Shown here in pieces: positions 51,711-60,800 of a stretch of 64,000 bases of DNA. The stretch covers positions 1-64,000 of the forward strand of contig NZ_JOCX01000031.1 in NCBI RefSeq assembly GCF_000717915.1, given 5' to 3'. The notes under the pieces were generated by a model, which ran no database searches, was not told the DNA's origin, and saw only the letters and a program-made list of their open reading frames with translations. This DNA is from Streptomyces sp. NRRL S-244. GTDB taxonomy: Bacteria; Actinomycetota; Actinomycetes; Streptomycetales; Streptomycetaceae. The position numbers were made by a program, and so were the translations under genes. Numbering within the stretch: position 1 is the stretch's first letter; each line of letters begins with the position of its first letter.

Positions 51711-52662
51711 CCTGCGCCGTACCGCCCTCCACCGGGCCGCCGCCCGACGCCGAACCACCGCCCGCCGCCGTCGTACGGGTGCCCGCCGCCGTCGTACGGG
51801 CGCCCGCTCGGGCGGGGGCCAGCGAGGTCATGCCCACCCCGCCGACCAGCAGCAGCGCCGCGACCCACCGCAGCCCCGAGATCCCCTCGCCCAGGACCAG
51901 CGCGGCCGAGGACATCCCGAACACCGGCACCAGCAGCGAGAACGGCGCGACCGACGAGGCCGGGTAGCGCTTCAGCAGGTGGTTCCAGGCCCCGAACCCG
52001 AACACGGTGGACACCCAGGCGACGTACGCGATGACCGCGACCCCCGACCAGTCCAGGGAGCGCAGCGCGGCCAGGTCCCGCTCGGGCCCCTCCAGCAGCA
52101 GCGAGAGCGCGAACAGCGGCAGCACCGGGACGGTGCACACCCAGACCATGAAGTTCAGCGCGTCGGGCGGGGACGCCTTGCGGGTCAGCACGTTGGACAC
52201 GCCCCAGCAGGCGGCGGCCGCGACGACCAGGGTGAAGCCGAGCACCGGCCCGGAGGTGCCCCCGTCCACGGCGGCGACGGCGATCCCGGCGAGCGCGACG
52301 GCCATGCCGGCCATCCGGACCCGCCCCGGCCGCTCGCGCAGGACGAGGGAGGCGAGGACGGCGGTGAAGACGGACTGCACCTGGAGTACGAGCGAGGACA
52401 GTCCGGCCGGCATCCCGGCGGCCATACCGGTGAAGAGGAGGCCGAACTTGGCGACGCCGAGGGCCACTCCGACCGCGATGATCCACTTCCAGGCGGTCTT
52501 GGGCCGGCCGACGAAGAACACGGCGGGCAGCGCGGCGACGAGGAAGCGCAGGGCGGACAGGAGCAGCGGCGGGAAGTGGCCGAGTCCGATCTCGATGACG
52601 ACGAAGTTGAAGCCCCAGACGGCGGCGACGAGTACGGCGAGTGCGGTGTGAACGGGACGCAT
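51661..52662 (-). CDS. EamA/DMT-family metabolite exporter
   Basis: Predicted 333-residue membrane protein with ten hydrophobic segments in two EamA repeats. WGFNFVVIEIGLGHFPPLLLSALRFLVAALPA is the typical first repeat, and the second begins WGVSNVLTRKASPPDALNFMVW. Such proteins export amino acids or other metabolites. The C-terminal 50 residues are low-complexity Ala/Gly/Thr. The ATG at 52662 (MRPVHTALAVLVAAVWG) is chosen over an in-frame upstream start. The stop end overlaps the convergent GNAT gene by 50 bp. It is divergent from the LysR gene, its likely regulator. Confidence 0.9.
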   Translation of the reverse strand: MRPVHTALAVLVAAVWGFNFVVIEIGLGHFPPLLLSALRFLVAALPAVFFVGRPKTAWKWIIAVGVALGVAKFGLLFTGMAAGMPAGLSSLVLQVQSVFTAVLASLVLRERPGRVRMAGMAVALAGIAVAAVDGGTSGPVLGFTLVVAAAACWGVSNVLTRKASPPDALNFMVWVCTVPVLPLFALSLLLEGPERDLAALRSLDWSGVAVIAYVAWVSTVFGFGAWNHLLKRYPASSVAPFSLLVPVFGMSSAALVLGEGISGLRWVAALLLVGGVGMTSLAPARAGARTTAAGTRTTAAGGGSASGGGPVEGGTAQVSAGSPPAAAAASPAP

Positions 52663-52729
52663 GCTTCGAGCATCGACGCGGAAACCATGTAGCACCAGCG
52701 CGGATCTCTTCCGTGATGGATGAAGCATC
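52661..52729. promoter_or_regulatory. Inverted AAGCAT sites between EamA and LysR genes
   Basis: ATGCTTCGAGCAT (52661-52673) and GATGAAGCATC (52719-52729) each are palindromic and share AAGCAT in opposite orientation. They are candidate LysR contact sites controlling both divergent genes. Confidence 0.38.
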
Positions 52730-52773
52730 GCTTACGGGTGTCCTGCGGCCCGGGGATGCCTACGATGGGCCGC

Positions 52774-53730
52774 ATGCTCGACCTCTCCCGGCTGCGCGCC
52801 CTGCACGCCGTCTCCGTCCACGGCTCGGTCGCGGGCGCGGCGGCCGCGCTCGGCTACACCCCCTCCGCCGTGTCCCAGCAGATCGCCAAGCTGGAGCGGG
52901 AGACCCGGACCACGCTGCTGGAGCGGCGCGGGCGCGGCGTCGCGCTCACCGAGGAGGCCCGGCACCTCGCCGAGACCGCCCAGGAGTTGCTGGCGATCGT
53001 GGAGCGCGCCGAGACCACCCTGGAGGAGCGGCGCGGGCAGCCGAGCGGGCTGCTGACCGTGGCCGCCTTCGCGTCGGCGGCGCGCGGGCTCATGCCGGGG
53101 GCGCTCGCCGATCTCGCGCGCCGCCACCCCGCGCTGGACGTACGCCTCACCGAGGTCGACCCCCACCTGTCGGTGGACCTGGTGGCCCGGGGGGTCACCG
53201 ATCTGGCGGTGGCCCACGACTGGGACATCGCCCCGCTGCCGGCCCCGGAGGGCGTCGAGCAGGTGGTCATCGGGGACGACCACTGCGACCTGGTCGTACC
53301 GCAGGACCACCCGTTCACCGAGCGGGCGGTCATCCGCCGGGCGGACCTCGGCGGCCAGCGCTGGGTCTGCCAGCCGCCCGGCCGGGTCTGCCACGACTGG
53401 CTGATGCGGACGCTGCGAACCGCCGGGTTCGAGCCCGACATCGCGCACGTGGCCGAGGAGAACCACACCATCGTCGCGCTGGTCGCGGCCGGGCTCGGGG
53501 TGGCCGTCGTACCCCGGCTGGGCACCGGGTCGCTGCCGCCGGGCGCGGTGGCCGTACCGCTGGAACCGGGCCCCGTACGCAGGTTGTACGCCGTGTGGCG
53601 GACGGGGGCGGCCCGCCGGCCGGCGATCACCGAGGCCGTACGGACCCTCCAGGAGCACTGGGCGTACGCGGCACCCCTTCCGGGGGACCTCCCGAGTGTC
53701 CGCGGCGGCCTTCGCGCGGCCCGGCAGTAG
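52774..53730 (+). CDS. LysR-family transcriptional regulator
   Basis: Predicted 318-residue regulator. The N-terminal winged helix-turn-helix (LRALHAVSVHGSVAGAAAALGYTPSAVSQQIAKLERETRTTLLERRGRG, residues 5-53) is followed by a LysR substrate domain (LLTVAAFASAARGLMPGALADLARRHPALDVRL onwards). The ATG at 52774 (MLDLSRL) is the usual start. It is divergent from an EamA exporter, a common regulator-exporter pairing, so it probably senses the exported metabolite. The GH3 gene begins ten bases after its stop. Confidence 0.93.
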   Translation: MLDLSRLRALHAVSVHGSVAGAAAALGYTPSAVSQQIAKLERETRTTLLERRGRGVALTEEARHLAETAQELLAIVERAETTLEERRGQPSGLLTVAAFASAARGLMPGALADLARRHPALDVRLTEVDPHLSVDLVARGVTDLAVAHDWDIAPLPAPEGVEQVVIGDDHCDLVVPQDHPFTERAVIRRADLGGQRWVCQPPGRVCHDWLMRTLRTAGFEPDIAHVAEENHTIVALVAAGLGVAVVPRLGTGSLPPGAVAVPLEPGPVRRLYAVWRTGAARRPAITEAVRTLQEHWAYAAPLPGDLPSVRGGLRAARQ

Positions 53731-53740
53731 GGTCCGGCCC

Positions 53741-55696
53741 GTGTCGTACCACGCGTCCCGCAGGTCCCTGCTCACCGCAGCCGCCATCGCCGCCGTCACG
53801 GCCGCCGGGGTGGCCTCGTACGCCGCGGTCGGCGACCCGGGCGGCGAGGGCGGCGGGCCGCGCCCCGACGGCGGGCGCTCCGACGACGGGCGCCCCGGCG
53901 ACCGGCCGCCGGGCCGGGCGCCCGACCGGGCCGCGCTGCGCCGCCTGGTGGCCGGGATGAGCCTGGCCGAGAAGGTCGGGCAGCTCTTCGTGTCCCGCGC
54001 GTACGGGCATTCGGCGACCGACCCGGATCCGGCGGACGCCGAGCAGAACCTGAAGCTGTTCGGGGTGCGCACGGCCGCGGAGCTGGTCTCCCGCTACCAC
54101 CTCGGCGGGATCATCTACTTCTCCTGGGCCCACAACACCCGCGGCCCGCAGCAGATCGCCGAGCTGTCGGCCGCCCTCCAGCGGGCGGCGGCCGGGACCG
54201 GTTCCGGCATCCCGCTGCTGCTCTCCACGGACCAGGAGCACGGCGCCGTGGCGCGCATCGGCAAGCCCGCGACGCTGCTGCCGGGGGCGATGGCCCTGGG
54301 GGCGCGGCAGGGCGCCGGCGGTACGAGCGGTACGGGTACCGGTACAGGTAGTAGTACGGGTAGTACCGATACCGGTTCCGATACCGGTTCCGGCTCCGGC
54401 TCCGGCTCCGATTCCGCGGCCACCGCCGAGGCCCGCCGGGCCGCGCGCATCGCGGGCGCCGAGCTGGCCGCGATGGGCATCCGGCAGGACTACGCACCGG
54501 TGGCCGACGTGAACGTCAACCCGGCCAATCCGGTGATCGGCGTACGGTCCTTCGGCTCCGACCCGCAGGCCGTGGCGACCCTCGTCGCCGCCCAGGTCCG
54601 CGGCTACCAGGGCGCCGGAGTGGCCGCGACCGCCAAGCACTTCCCCGGCCACGGGGACACCGAGACCGACAGCCACGTCGGGCTGCCGGTGATGCGGCAC
54701 AGCCGGGCCCAGTGGGAGGAGCTGGACGAGCCCCCGTTCCGGGCGGCGGTGGAGGCGGGCGTGGACGCCGTGATGACGGCGCACATCGTCTTCCCCGCGC
54801 TCGACCCTTCGGGGGACCCGGCGACCCTCTCCAGGCCGATCGTGACAGGCATCCTGCGCGAACGCCTGGGCTTTCGGGGGGTGGTGGTCACCGACGCCCT
54901 CGACATGGCCGGGGTACGCCAGAAGTACGGGGACGACCGGGTCCCGGTACTGGCCCTGAAGGCGGGATGCGACCAGCTGCTGAACCCACCAGACCTGGGC
55001 CTCGCGCACCGCAGCGTGCTCGCGGCCGTCGAGGCGGGCGAGCTGACGCAGGCCCGGATCGAGGAGTCGGTGCTGCGGATCCTGGAACTGAAGGCCCGCC
55101 GCGGCCTGTTCGACGCGGCGCACACCGCCGCCGGGCAGATGGACGCGCTGGTGGGGATCCCGGCGCACCTGACGGCCGCGGACGAGATCGCGGCGGGTAC
55201 AACGACCCTGCTGGCCAATCCCGTCAGGCTGCTGCCGCTGGACCCGGCCGCCGCGCCCCGGGTGCTGGTCACCGGGACCGACCCCGCCTCCCCCAGCGGT
55301 ACGACAGGGCCCCCTACCGCGGTACTGGCCCGGGAGCTGACCGCCCTGGGCTGCCGGGCGACGGCCCTGCCGCCCGCCCGGGCGGTGGCCGCGGCTCCCG
55401 GCAACGCGGCGGTGCTGGTGTGCACGTACAACGTCCCCGAGGGGGACGATCCGCAGCGCACGCTGGTCACGGAGCTGCTGGCCACCGGGGTGCCGGTGGT
55501 CGTGGTGGCGATCCGCAATCCGTACGACCCCGCCCGGCTGCCCGCGTGCGCGGCCGAGCTGGCGACGTACACCTGGACGGACGTGGAGATGCGGGCGGCG
55601 GCCCGGGTGGTCACCGGGGCGGTACGGCCCTCGGGCCGCCTGCCGGTCCCGGTGCCGGGCCGCTACCCGCTGGGCCACGGGCTGTCGTACGACTGA
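53741..55696 (+). CDS. Secreted glycoside hydrolase family 3 enzyme, beta-N-acetylhexosaminidase (NagZ) type
   Basis: Predicted 651-residue exported enzyme. The N-terminus (SYHASRRSLLTAAAIAAVTAAG) has a twin-arginine-like SRRSLL signal. The GH3 barrel shows FVSRAYGHS, DQEHGAVARIG, KHFPGHGDTETDSHVGLP (the NagZ His-Asp dyad loop) and VVTDALDMAGV (nucleophile Asp). A C-terminal GH3 beta-sandwich domain follows. It probably releases N-acetylglucosamine from wall or chitin fragments outside the cell. A low-complexity Gly/Ser/Thr insert (about 198-226) interrupts the barrel. The GTG at 53741 is chosen to fit the signal. Confidence 0.9.
   Translation: MSYHASRRSLLTAAAIAAVTAAGVASYAAVGDPGGEGGGPRPDGGRSDDGRPGDRPPGRAPDRAALRRLVAGMSLAEKVGQLFVSRAYGHSATDPDPADAEQNLKLFGVRTAAELVSRYHLGGIIYFSWAHNTRGPQQIAELSAALQRAAAGTGSGIPLLLSTDQEHGAVARIGKPATLLPGAMALGARQGAGGTSGTGTGTGSSTGSTDTGSDTGSGSGSGSDSAATAEARRAARIAGAELAAMGIRQDYAPVADVNVNPANPVIGVRSFGSDPQAVATLVAAQVRGYQGAGVAATAKHFPGHGDTETDSHVGLPVMRHSRAQWEELDEPPFRAAVEAGVDAVMTAHIVFPALDPSGDPATLSRPIVTGILRERLGFRGVVVTDALDMAGVRQKYGDDRVPVLALKAGCDQLLNPPDLGLAHRSVLAAVEAGELTQARIEESVLRILELKARRGLFDAAHTAAGQMDALVGIPAHLTAADEIAAGTTTLLANPVRLLPLDPAAAPRVLVTGTDPASPSGTTGPPTAVLARELTALGCRATALPPARAVAAAPGNAAVLVCTYNVPEGDDPQRTLVTELLATGVPVVVVAIRNPYDPARLPACAAELATYTWTDVEMRAAARVVTGAVRPSGRLPVPVPGRYPLGHGLSYD
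54328..54416. repeat. Hexamer-type repeats in the GH3 gene
   Basis: Imperfect GGTACG/GGTAGT/GGTTCC/GGCTCC units encoding Gly/Thr/Ser/Asp. In frame throughout, pointing to repeat-slippage growth of a surface loop. Confidence 0.8.
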
Positions 55697-55702
55697 GTAC
55701 GA

Positions 55703-55740
55703 CCTGGTACGCCTGGTACGCCTGGTACGCCTGGTACTGG
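55703..55740. repeat. Tandem CCTGGTACG repeat after the GH3 stop
   Basis: Four head-to-tail copies of the nine-base unit CCTGGTACG, the last ending CCTGGTACT, six bases after the stop codon, in the gap before the convergent peptidase gene. Confidence 0.85.
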
Positions 55741-55782
55741 CCGTACTACCTCTCCCGTGGCCCCTCGGGTCCTACCGGGGAG

Positions 55783-57216
55783 CTACGGCCGCAGCTGCGG
55801 CTCGCGCTCCACGTCCTTCTGGTCGAGCACCGCGTCGGGCTTCGCCAGCGGCGTCGCCCGGCCCGCGTCGGCGAGCGCGGCCGCCGGGGCGACCCCGGCC
55901 CACTGCAGGATCTTCTGCGTGGCCAGCGCCTTCTCGCCGTCCAGGAGCTTGGCGACGTTGGCCCCGTGGTTGGCGCCCGGCGCGATCATCACGTAGCTGT
56001 CGCGCACCCCGTAGCCGAGGTGGAACGGTTCAGCACCCCACGGGTCGTTCTGCCCGTACACGAACAGCATCTGGTTCGCGTTGTTCTTCACCCAGTTGTC
56101 GACGTCCGCCATGACCCCCGGCTGGAAGGTCATCGGGATGTCGCGGGGCACGAAGTTGCGCGGCGGCTGGTAGCCGTAGCGGCTCAGGCCCTTCAGGTGC
56201 GACTGCTTGATGTCGGGCGAACCGAGCTGCGTACCCGCCTGGTAGTAGTACGGCGTGTACGTCTCCAGGCCCTGGTCGGCGTAGGCCGAGAAGCCGGAGA
56301 TCGTGTCGATCGAGTCCCAGATCTCCTGGTCGCTCGCGGTCGCGGCGGCCGGGATGGAGGCGCAGTCGGCCAGCAGGCTGTACTGCCAGAAGGCCCACAC
56401 GTAGTCGAGCACGACGGCCTCGTAGGCCTTGTCGAGGTTGCCGACGGTGGTGAAGGTCCAGCCGTTCTCGGCCGCGGCGGCCGCGTACTTGGCCTCCAGC
56501 GGCTCACGGCGTACGAGCGCCTCGCGCTGCACCGCGTTCAGCTTGTCGCGGCACTCCTTGGTGCCGACCTTGGCGAAGAACCGGTCGTACGCCGAGTCCT
56601 CCTTGTTGACGACGTCGTTGGGCGCGACGTACGCGACGACACCGTCCATGTCGCGCGGGTAGTAGCGCTCGTAGTACGTCGCCGTCATACCGCCCTTGCT
56701 GCCGCCCGTGGCCAGCCAGTTCTTCTTGTAGACCTTCTTCAGGGCGGTGTAGATGCGGTGCTGGTCGCTGGCGGCCTGCCAGATGTCCAGGTTCGCCCAG
56801 TTGGCCGGATCGGGCCGGGAGGGCGTGAAGAACCGGTACTCCAGCGACACCTGGTTGCCGTCGACGATGGTCGTCGGCTCGCTGCGGCGCGGGCTGGTGT
56901 TGACGTTGTAGCCGGAGGTGTAGAAGACCGTGGGCCGGGAGACGTCCTTGTGCAGCAGGGTGAGGCGCTGCTTGAAGGTGCCCTTCGACGGGTTCCGGTG
57001 GTCGACCGGCTGTTCGTAGTTCAGTACGAAGAAGCGGTACCCGGGGTACTCCTTCTCCTCGATCAGACTCATCCCCGCGATGGCGAGGATCTCGTCCTTG
57101 ATGTCCGTCGCGGCGGACGGCCCTGCGGCGGTGGCCGCCTGGGCCGTGAAGCCGGCTGCGCCCATGGTGCCGATCAGCACCACGAGTGACAGCAGCCAGC
57201 CGAGCGTCTTGCGCAT
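55783..57216 (-). CDS. Secreted prolyl tri/tetrapeptidyl aminopeptidase (S28/S37-like, alpha/beta hydrolase)
   Basis: Predicted 477-residue exported exopeptidase. The signal peptide is residues 1-28 (MRKTLGWLLSLVVLIGTMGAAGFTAQA). The nucleophile elbow GGSKGGMTATYYERYYP (about 167-183) carries the catalytic Ser, and the late Asp and His are in YGQNDPWGAEPF and GANHGANVAKL. PVDHRNPSKGTFKQR matches the streptomycete PS-10/tripeptidyl aminopeptidase family that trims peptides, including transglutaminase propeptides. The ATG at 57216 gives a clean signal. Monocistronic. Confidence 0.9.
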   Translation of the reverse strand: MRKTLGWLLSLVVLIGTMGAAGFTAQAATAAGPSAATDIKDEILAIAGMSLIEEKEYPGYRFFVLNYEQPVDHRNPSKGTFKQRLTLLHKDVSRPTVFYTSGYNVNTSPRRSEPTTIVDGNQVSLEYRFFTPSRPDPANWANLDIWQAASDQHRIYTALKKVYKKNWLATGGSKGGMTATYYERYYPRDMDGVVAYVAPNDVVNKEDSAYDRFFAKVGTKECRDKLNAVQREALVRREPLEAKYAAAAAENGWTFTTVGNLDKAYEAVVLDYVWAFWQYSLLADCASIPAAATASDQEIWDSIDTISGFSAYADQGLETYTPYYYQAGTQLGSPDIKQSHLKGLSRYGYQPPRNFVPRDIPMTFQPGVMADVDNWVKNNANQMLFVYGQNDPWGAEPFHLGYGVRDSYVMIAPGANHGANVAKLLDGEKALATQKILQWAGVAPAAALADAGRATPLAKPDAVLDQKDVEREPQLRP

Positions 57217-57300
57217 TCACCCTCCCCTGAGTTCACTTCGGTCGCCCGTGAACCTAGCGGGGTCAACGCGCCGCTGACCAGACCCAGTTGGGACGCTCGT

Positions 57301-57702
57301 TCAGCACAGAATCCAGCCGGAATCGACGGATCCGGCCTCGATGCTCCCCTTTACATACACGCAGCGGGTGATCGCACCGACGGTGACAGGTCCGGCATAT
57401 CGGGTGAATTGCCCGGCGTCACGGACCGGAACCCCGCCGCGCGGCTGGATGCTGACCGCCATCGCCCGGCGCCGGCCCGGGTCGTGGGCGACGGTCACCG
57501 CGCAGGCCTGCGTACGGCTCTTGTAGACGCGCACCTCACCCGTCGGCAGCGGCAGCGTCCTGACCAGGTCACCCCCGCAGCCACCGGTCGCCGCGTGCGC
57601 CGGGGGCGCCGCGAGCAGCCCGCCGACGCACAGCATCAGCCCCGCCGCGAACGCCCTCGCCGACGCGGCCCCCCGGCCGCGCCCCTTCCGTCCGTGCTCC
57701 AC
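57301..57702 (-). CDS. Small secreted protein of unknown function
   Basis: Predicted 133-residue exported protein. The signal peptide is about residues 1-38 (basic start, then ARAFAAGLMLCVGGLLAAPPAHA). The mature part has four cysteines that could form two disulfides: GGCGGD, TQACAV, TRCVYV and the C-terminal ILC. No enzyme motif was seen. The small disulfide-rich exported form recalls protease inhibitors, but no inhibitor signature was recognised. The GTG at 57702 follows GGGGGGCAGG. Confidence 0.75.
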   Translation of the reverse strand: MEHGRKGRGRGAASARAFAAGLMLCVGGLLAAPPAHAATGGCGGDLVRTLPLPTGEVRVYKSRTQACAVTVAHDPGRRRAMAVSIQPRGGVPVRDAGQFTRYAGPVTVGAITRCVYVKGSIEAGSVDSGWILC

Positions 57703-57751
57703 CCTGCCCCCCGATCGGTCGTACGTAACACGTACGCACGTACGACGCGCA

Positions 57752-57791
57752 GACCCCCCGAAAGGTTGCTTGCAGCAAGATCCGGGGGGTC
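57752..57791 (-). terminator. Hairpin terminator of the ABC exporter gene
   Basis: GACCCCCCG (57752-57760) pairs with CGGGGGGTC (57783-57791) around an inner GCTTGC/GCAAG hairpin. It lies 30 bases past the leftward stop. Confidence 0.75.
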
Positions 57792-57820
57792 AGTGGGGCG
57801 GGGGTCTGCGCGGCGCGGCG

Positions 57821-60800
57821 TCAGGCGGCGGCGCGTTCGTCCTCGCCCACGAAGGTGCGCCACAGTTCGGCGTAGCGCCCGCCGCGGGCCACGAGTTCGG
57901 CGTGGGTGCCGTCCTCCACGACCCGGCCGCGGTCCATGACCACGACGCGGTCGGCGCGCGCGGCCGTGGTCAGCCGGTGCGCCACCACGAGGGTGGTGCG
58001 CTTGCCGGCGAGCCGGTCGGTGGCCTGGTTGACCTGGGCCTCGGTGGCCAGGTCGAGTGCGGCGGTGGCCTCGTCGAGCAGCAGCACGTCCGGGTCGACG
58101 AGTTCGGCGCGGGCCAGTGCGATCAGCTGGCGCTGGCCGGCCGAGAGGTTGCGGCCGCGCTCGGCGACGGTGTGCAGGTAGCCGCCGTCGAGGGTGGCGA
58201 TCATGTCGTGGGCGCCGACCGCGCGGGCGGCGGCCTCCACCTCGGCGTCGCTCGCCTCGGGCCGCCCGTAGGCGATGGCGTCGCGGACCGTCCCCGGGAA
58301 GAGGTACGGCTCCTGGGGGACGACCCCGAGCCGGTGGCGGTACGCCGTCAGGTCGAGCTCCCGCAGGTCGGCGCCGTCGGCGGTGACCCGGCCCGAGGTC
58401 GGGTCGTAGAACCGGGCCACGAGCTTGACCAGCGTGGACTTGCCGGCGCCCGTCTCGCCGACGAAGGCGACGGTCTGGCCGGCGGGTATCCGCAGGCTGA
58501 TTCCGGCCAGCGCGTCGCCCTTCTCGCCGCGCTCCTCGGCGGTGCCGTACGCGAAGCGCACGTCCTCGAAGGCGATCTCGCCGCGCAGCTCCTCGACCGC
58601 GCGCGGGTCGGCCGGGCGGGGGGTGCTGGTGGGCTCGCGCAGCAGCCCCTGGATCCGGCCGAGCGAGACGGTGGCCTGCTGGTAGCCGTCGAAGACCTGG
58701 GAGAGCTGCTGGACGGGGGCGAAGAACAGGTCGATGTAGAGCAGGTACGCCACCAGTGCGCCGGTGGTCAGGGTGCCGGCCTCGACCCGGCCCGCGCCGA
58801 CGATCAGCACGGCGGCCGCGGCCCCGGAGGACAGCAGCTGCACGAAGGGGAAGTAGACGGATATCAGCCACTGGCCGCGCACCCGGGCCTGGCGGTACGA
58901 GTCGCTCCGCTCGGCGAACCGGGCGGCGCCGGCGCCCTGACGGCGGAAGGCCTGGACGATGCGCAGCCCGGAGACGGACTCCTGGAGGTCGGCGTTGACC
59001 AGGCTGACCCGGTCGCGGGCGAGCTCGTACGCGGCGACCGACTTGCGGCGGAACACGATCGTGCCGATGACCAGCACGGGGAGGGTGGCGAAGACGATCA
59101 GCGCGAGCTCGACGTCGAGGACGAGCAGGGCGATCAGGATGCCGAAGAAGGTGAAGACGGAGACGACGGCGGTGACGAGCCCGGTCTGCAAGAAGGTGGA
59201 CAGGGCGTCCACGTCGGTGGTCATCCGGGTCATGATCTTGCCGGTCAGCTCGCGCTCGTAGTAGTCGAGGCCGAGGCGCTGGAGCTGGGCGAAGATCTTG
59301 ACGCGCAGGGAGTACAGGACGCGCTCGCCGGTGCGCCCGGTCATCCGGGTCTCGGCGAACTGGGCGGCCCACTGCGCGACGACGACGCAGAGCGCGAGGG
59401 CGGCGGCGACCCAGACGGCGCCGAGGGCGGCCTGCTCGACGCCCTTGTCGATGCCGTGCCGGATCAGGATCGGGAGCAGCAGCCCGGAGCCGGCGTCGAC
59501 GGCGACGAGGCCGAGGCTGATGGCGAGGGGCGCCCAGAAGCCTTGGAGCAGGCGGCGCAGGTTGTAGCTCTTCTCGGCGGCCGCCGCGCGGTCCTCGTCC
59601 ACGGCGGGCTCGTCGTCGGCGGGCGGCAGGGCGGCCACCTGCGCGAGCAGTTCGGGGGTGGCCGGCATTCCGGCGACGGCGCCGGCAACGGAGGCGCCGG
59701 GCGCGCCGGTTCCGGGCGCGCCGGTTCCGGGCGCGCCGGTTCCGGGCGCGCCGGTCGCGGCCGCGGTCCGGGTGGCGGCCTCCGCCTCCGCCTCCTCCTC
59801 CGCTTCCTCTTCCTCTTGTTCCTCCTGGCGGCGCCAGAGCTCGGGGGTGATCCCGTCCACGACCCGCCGCTTGGCGTTGACCGGCTCGGAGTCGATCTCG
59901 GCTTCGAGTTCGATGTCCCGTTCCAGCTTGCCCTCGATGTCCCGCTCGAACTCGGCCATCGCGGGCGCGTCGGGGGTGCGCGGCGAGCCGGCGCCGAGCG
60001 CGTCCGGGTCGGTGAGCAGGCGCCGGTAGAGGGGCGAGCGGCGCTCCAGTTCCTCGTGCGTACCGATGTCGGAGAGCCGCCCGCGGTCGAGTACGGCGAT
60101 CCGGTCGGCCAGCGCGAGCGTGGAGCGGCGGTGGGCGATGAGCAGGGTGGTGCGGCCGGCCATGACGGCGCGCAGCGCCTCGTGGATCTCGTGCTCGACG
60201 CGGGCGTCCACGGCCGAGGTGGCGTCGTCCAGGAGCAGCAGCCTGGGGTCGGTGAGGATGGCGCGGGCGAGCGCGATGCGCTGGCGCTGGCCGCCGGAGA
60301 GGGTGAGCCCCTGCTCGCCGACCTTGGTGTCGTACCCGGCGGGCAGGGCCTGGATGAACGATTCGGCCTGGGCGGCGCGGGCGGCGGCCTCGACCTGCGC
60401 GTCGGTGGCGTCCGGCTGCCCGTACGCGATGTTGGCGCGGATGGTGTCGGAGAAGAGGAACGAGTCCTCCGGTACGAGTCCGATGGCGGCGCGCAGCGAG
60501 TCGTACGTCAGCTCGCGCACGTCGTACCCGCCGACGCGGACGGTGCCGCGGTCGGCGTCGTAGAAGCGCGGCAGGAGGAGGGAGACGGTGGACTTGCCGG
60601 AGCCGGAGGCCCCGACGACGGCGACGGTCTCGCCTTCGGCGATGGAGAGCGAGAACCCGTCCAGGACGGGCCGCTGGGGGTCGTACCCGAAGCCGACCCC
60701 GTCGAACTCGACGGTGGCGGGGACGTCGGCGGGCAGCTCCCGCGTGCCCTCCTCGATGACGGGCTCGGTGTCGATGAGCTCGAAGACCCGCTCGACGCCG

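Noticed and set aside
59698..59752. Tandem repeats in the ABC linker as a CRISPR-like array
   Set aside because: Head-to-tail units without spacers, inside an open coding frame.
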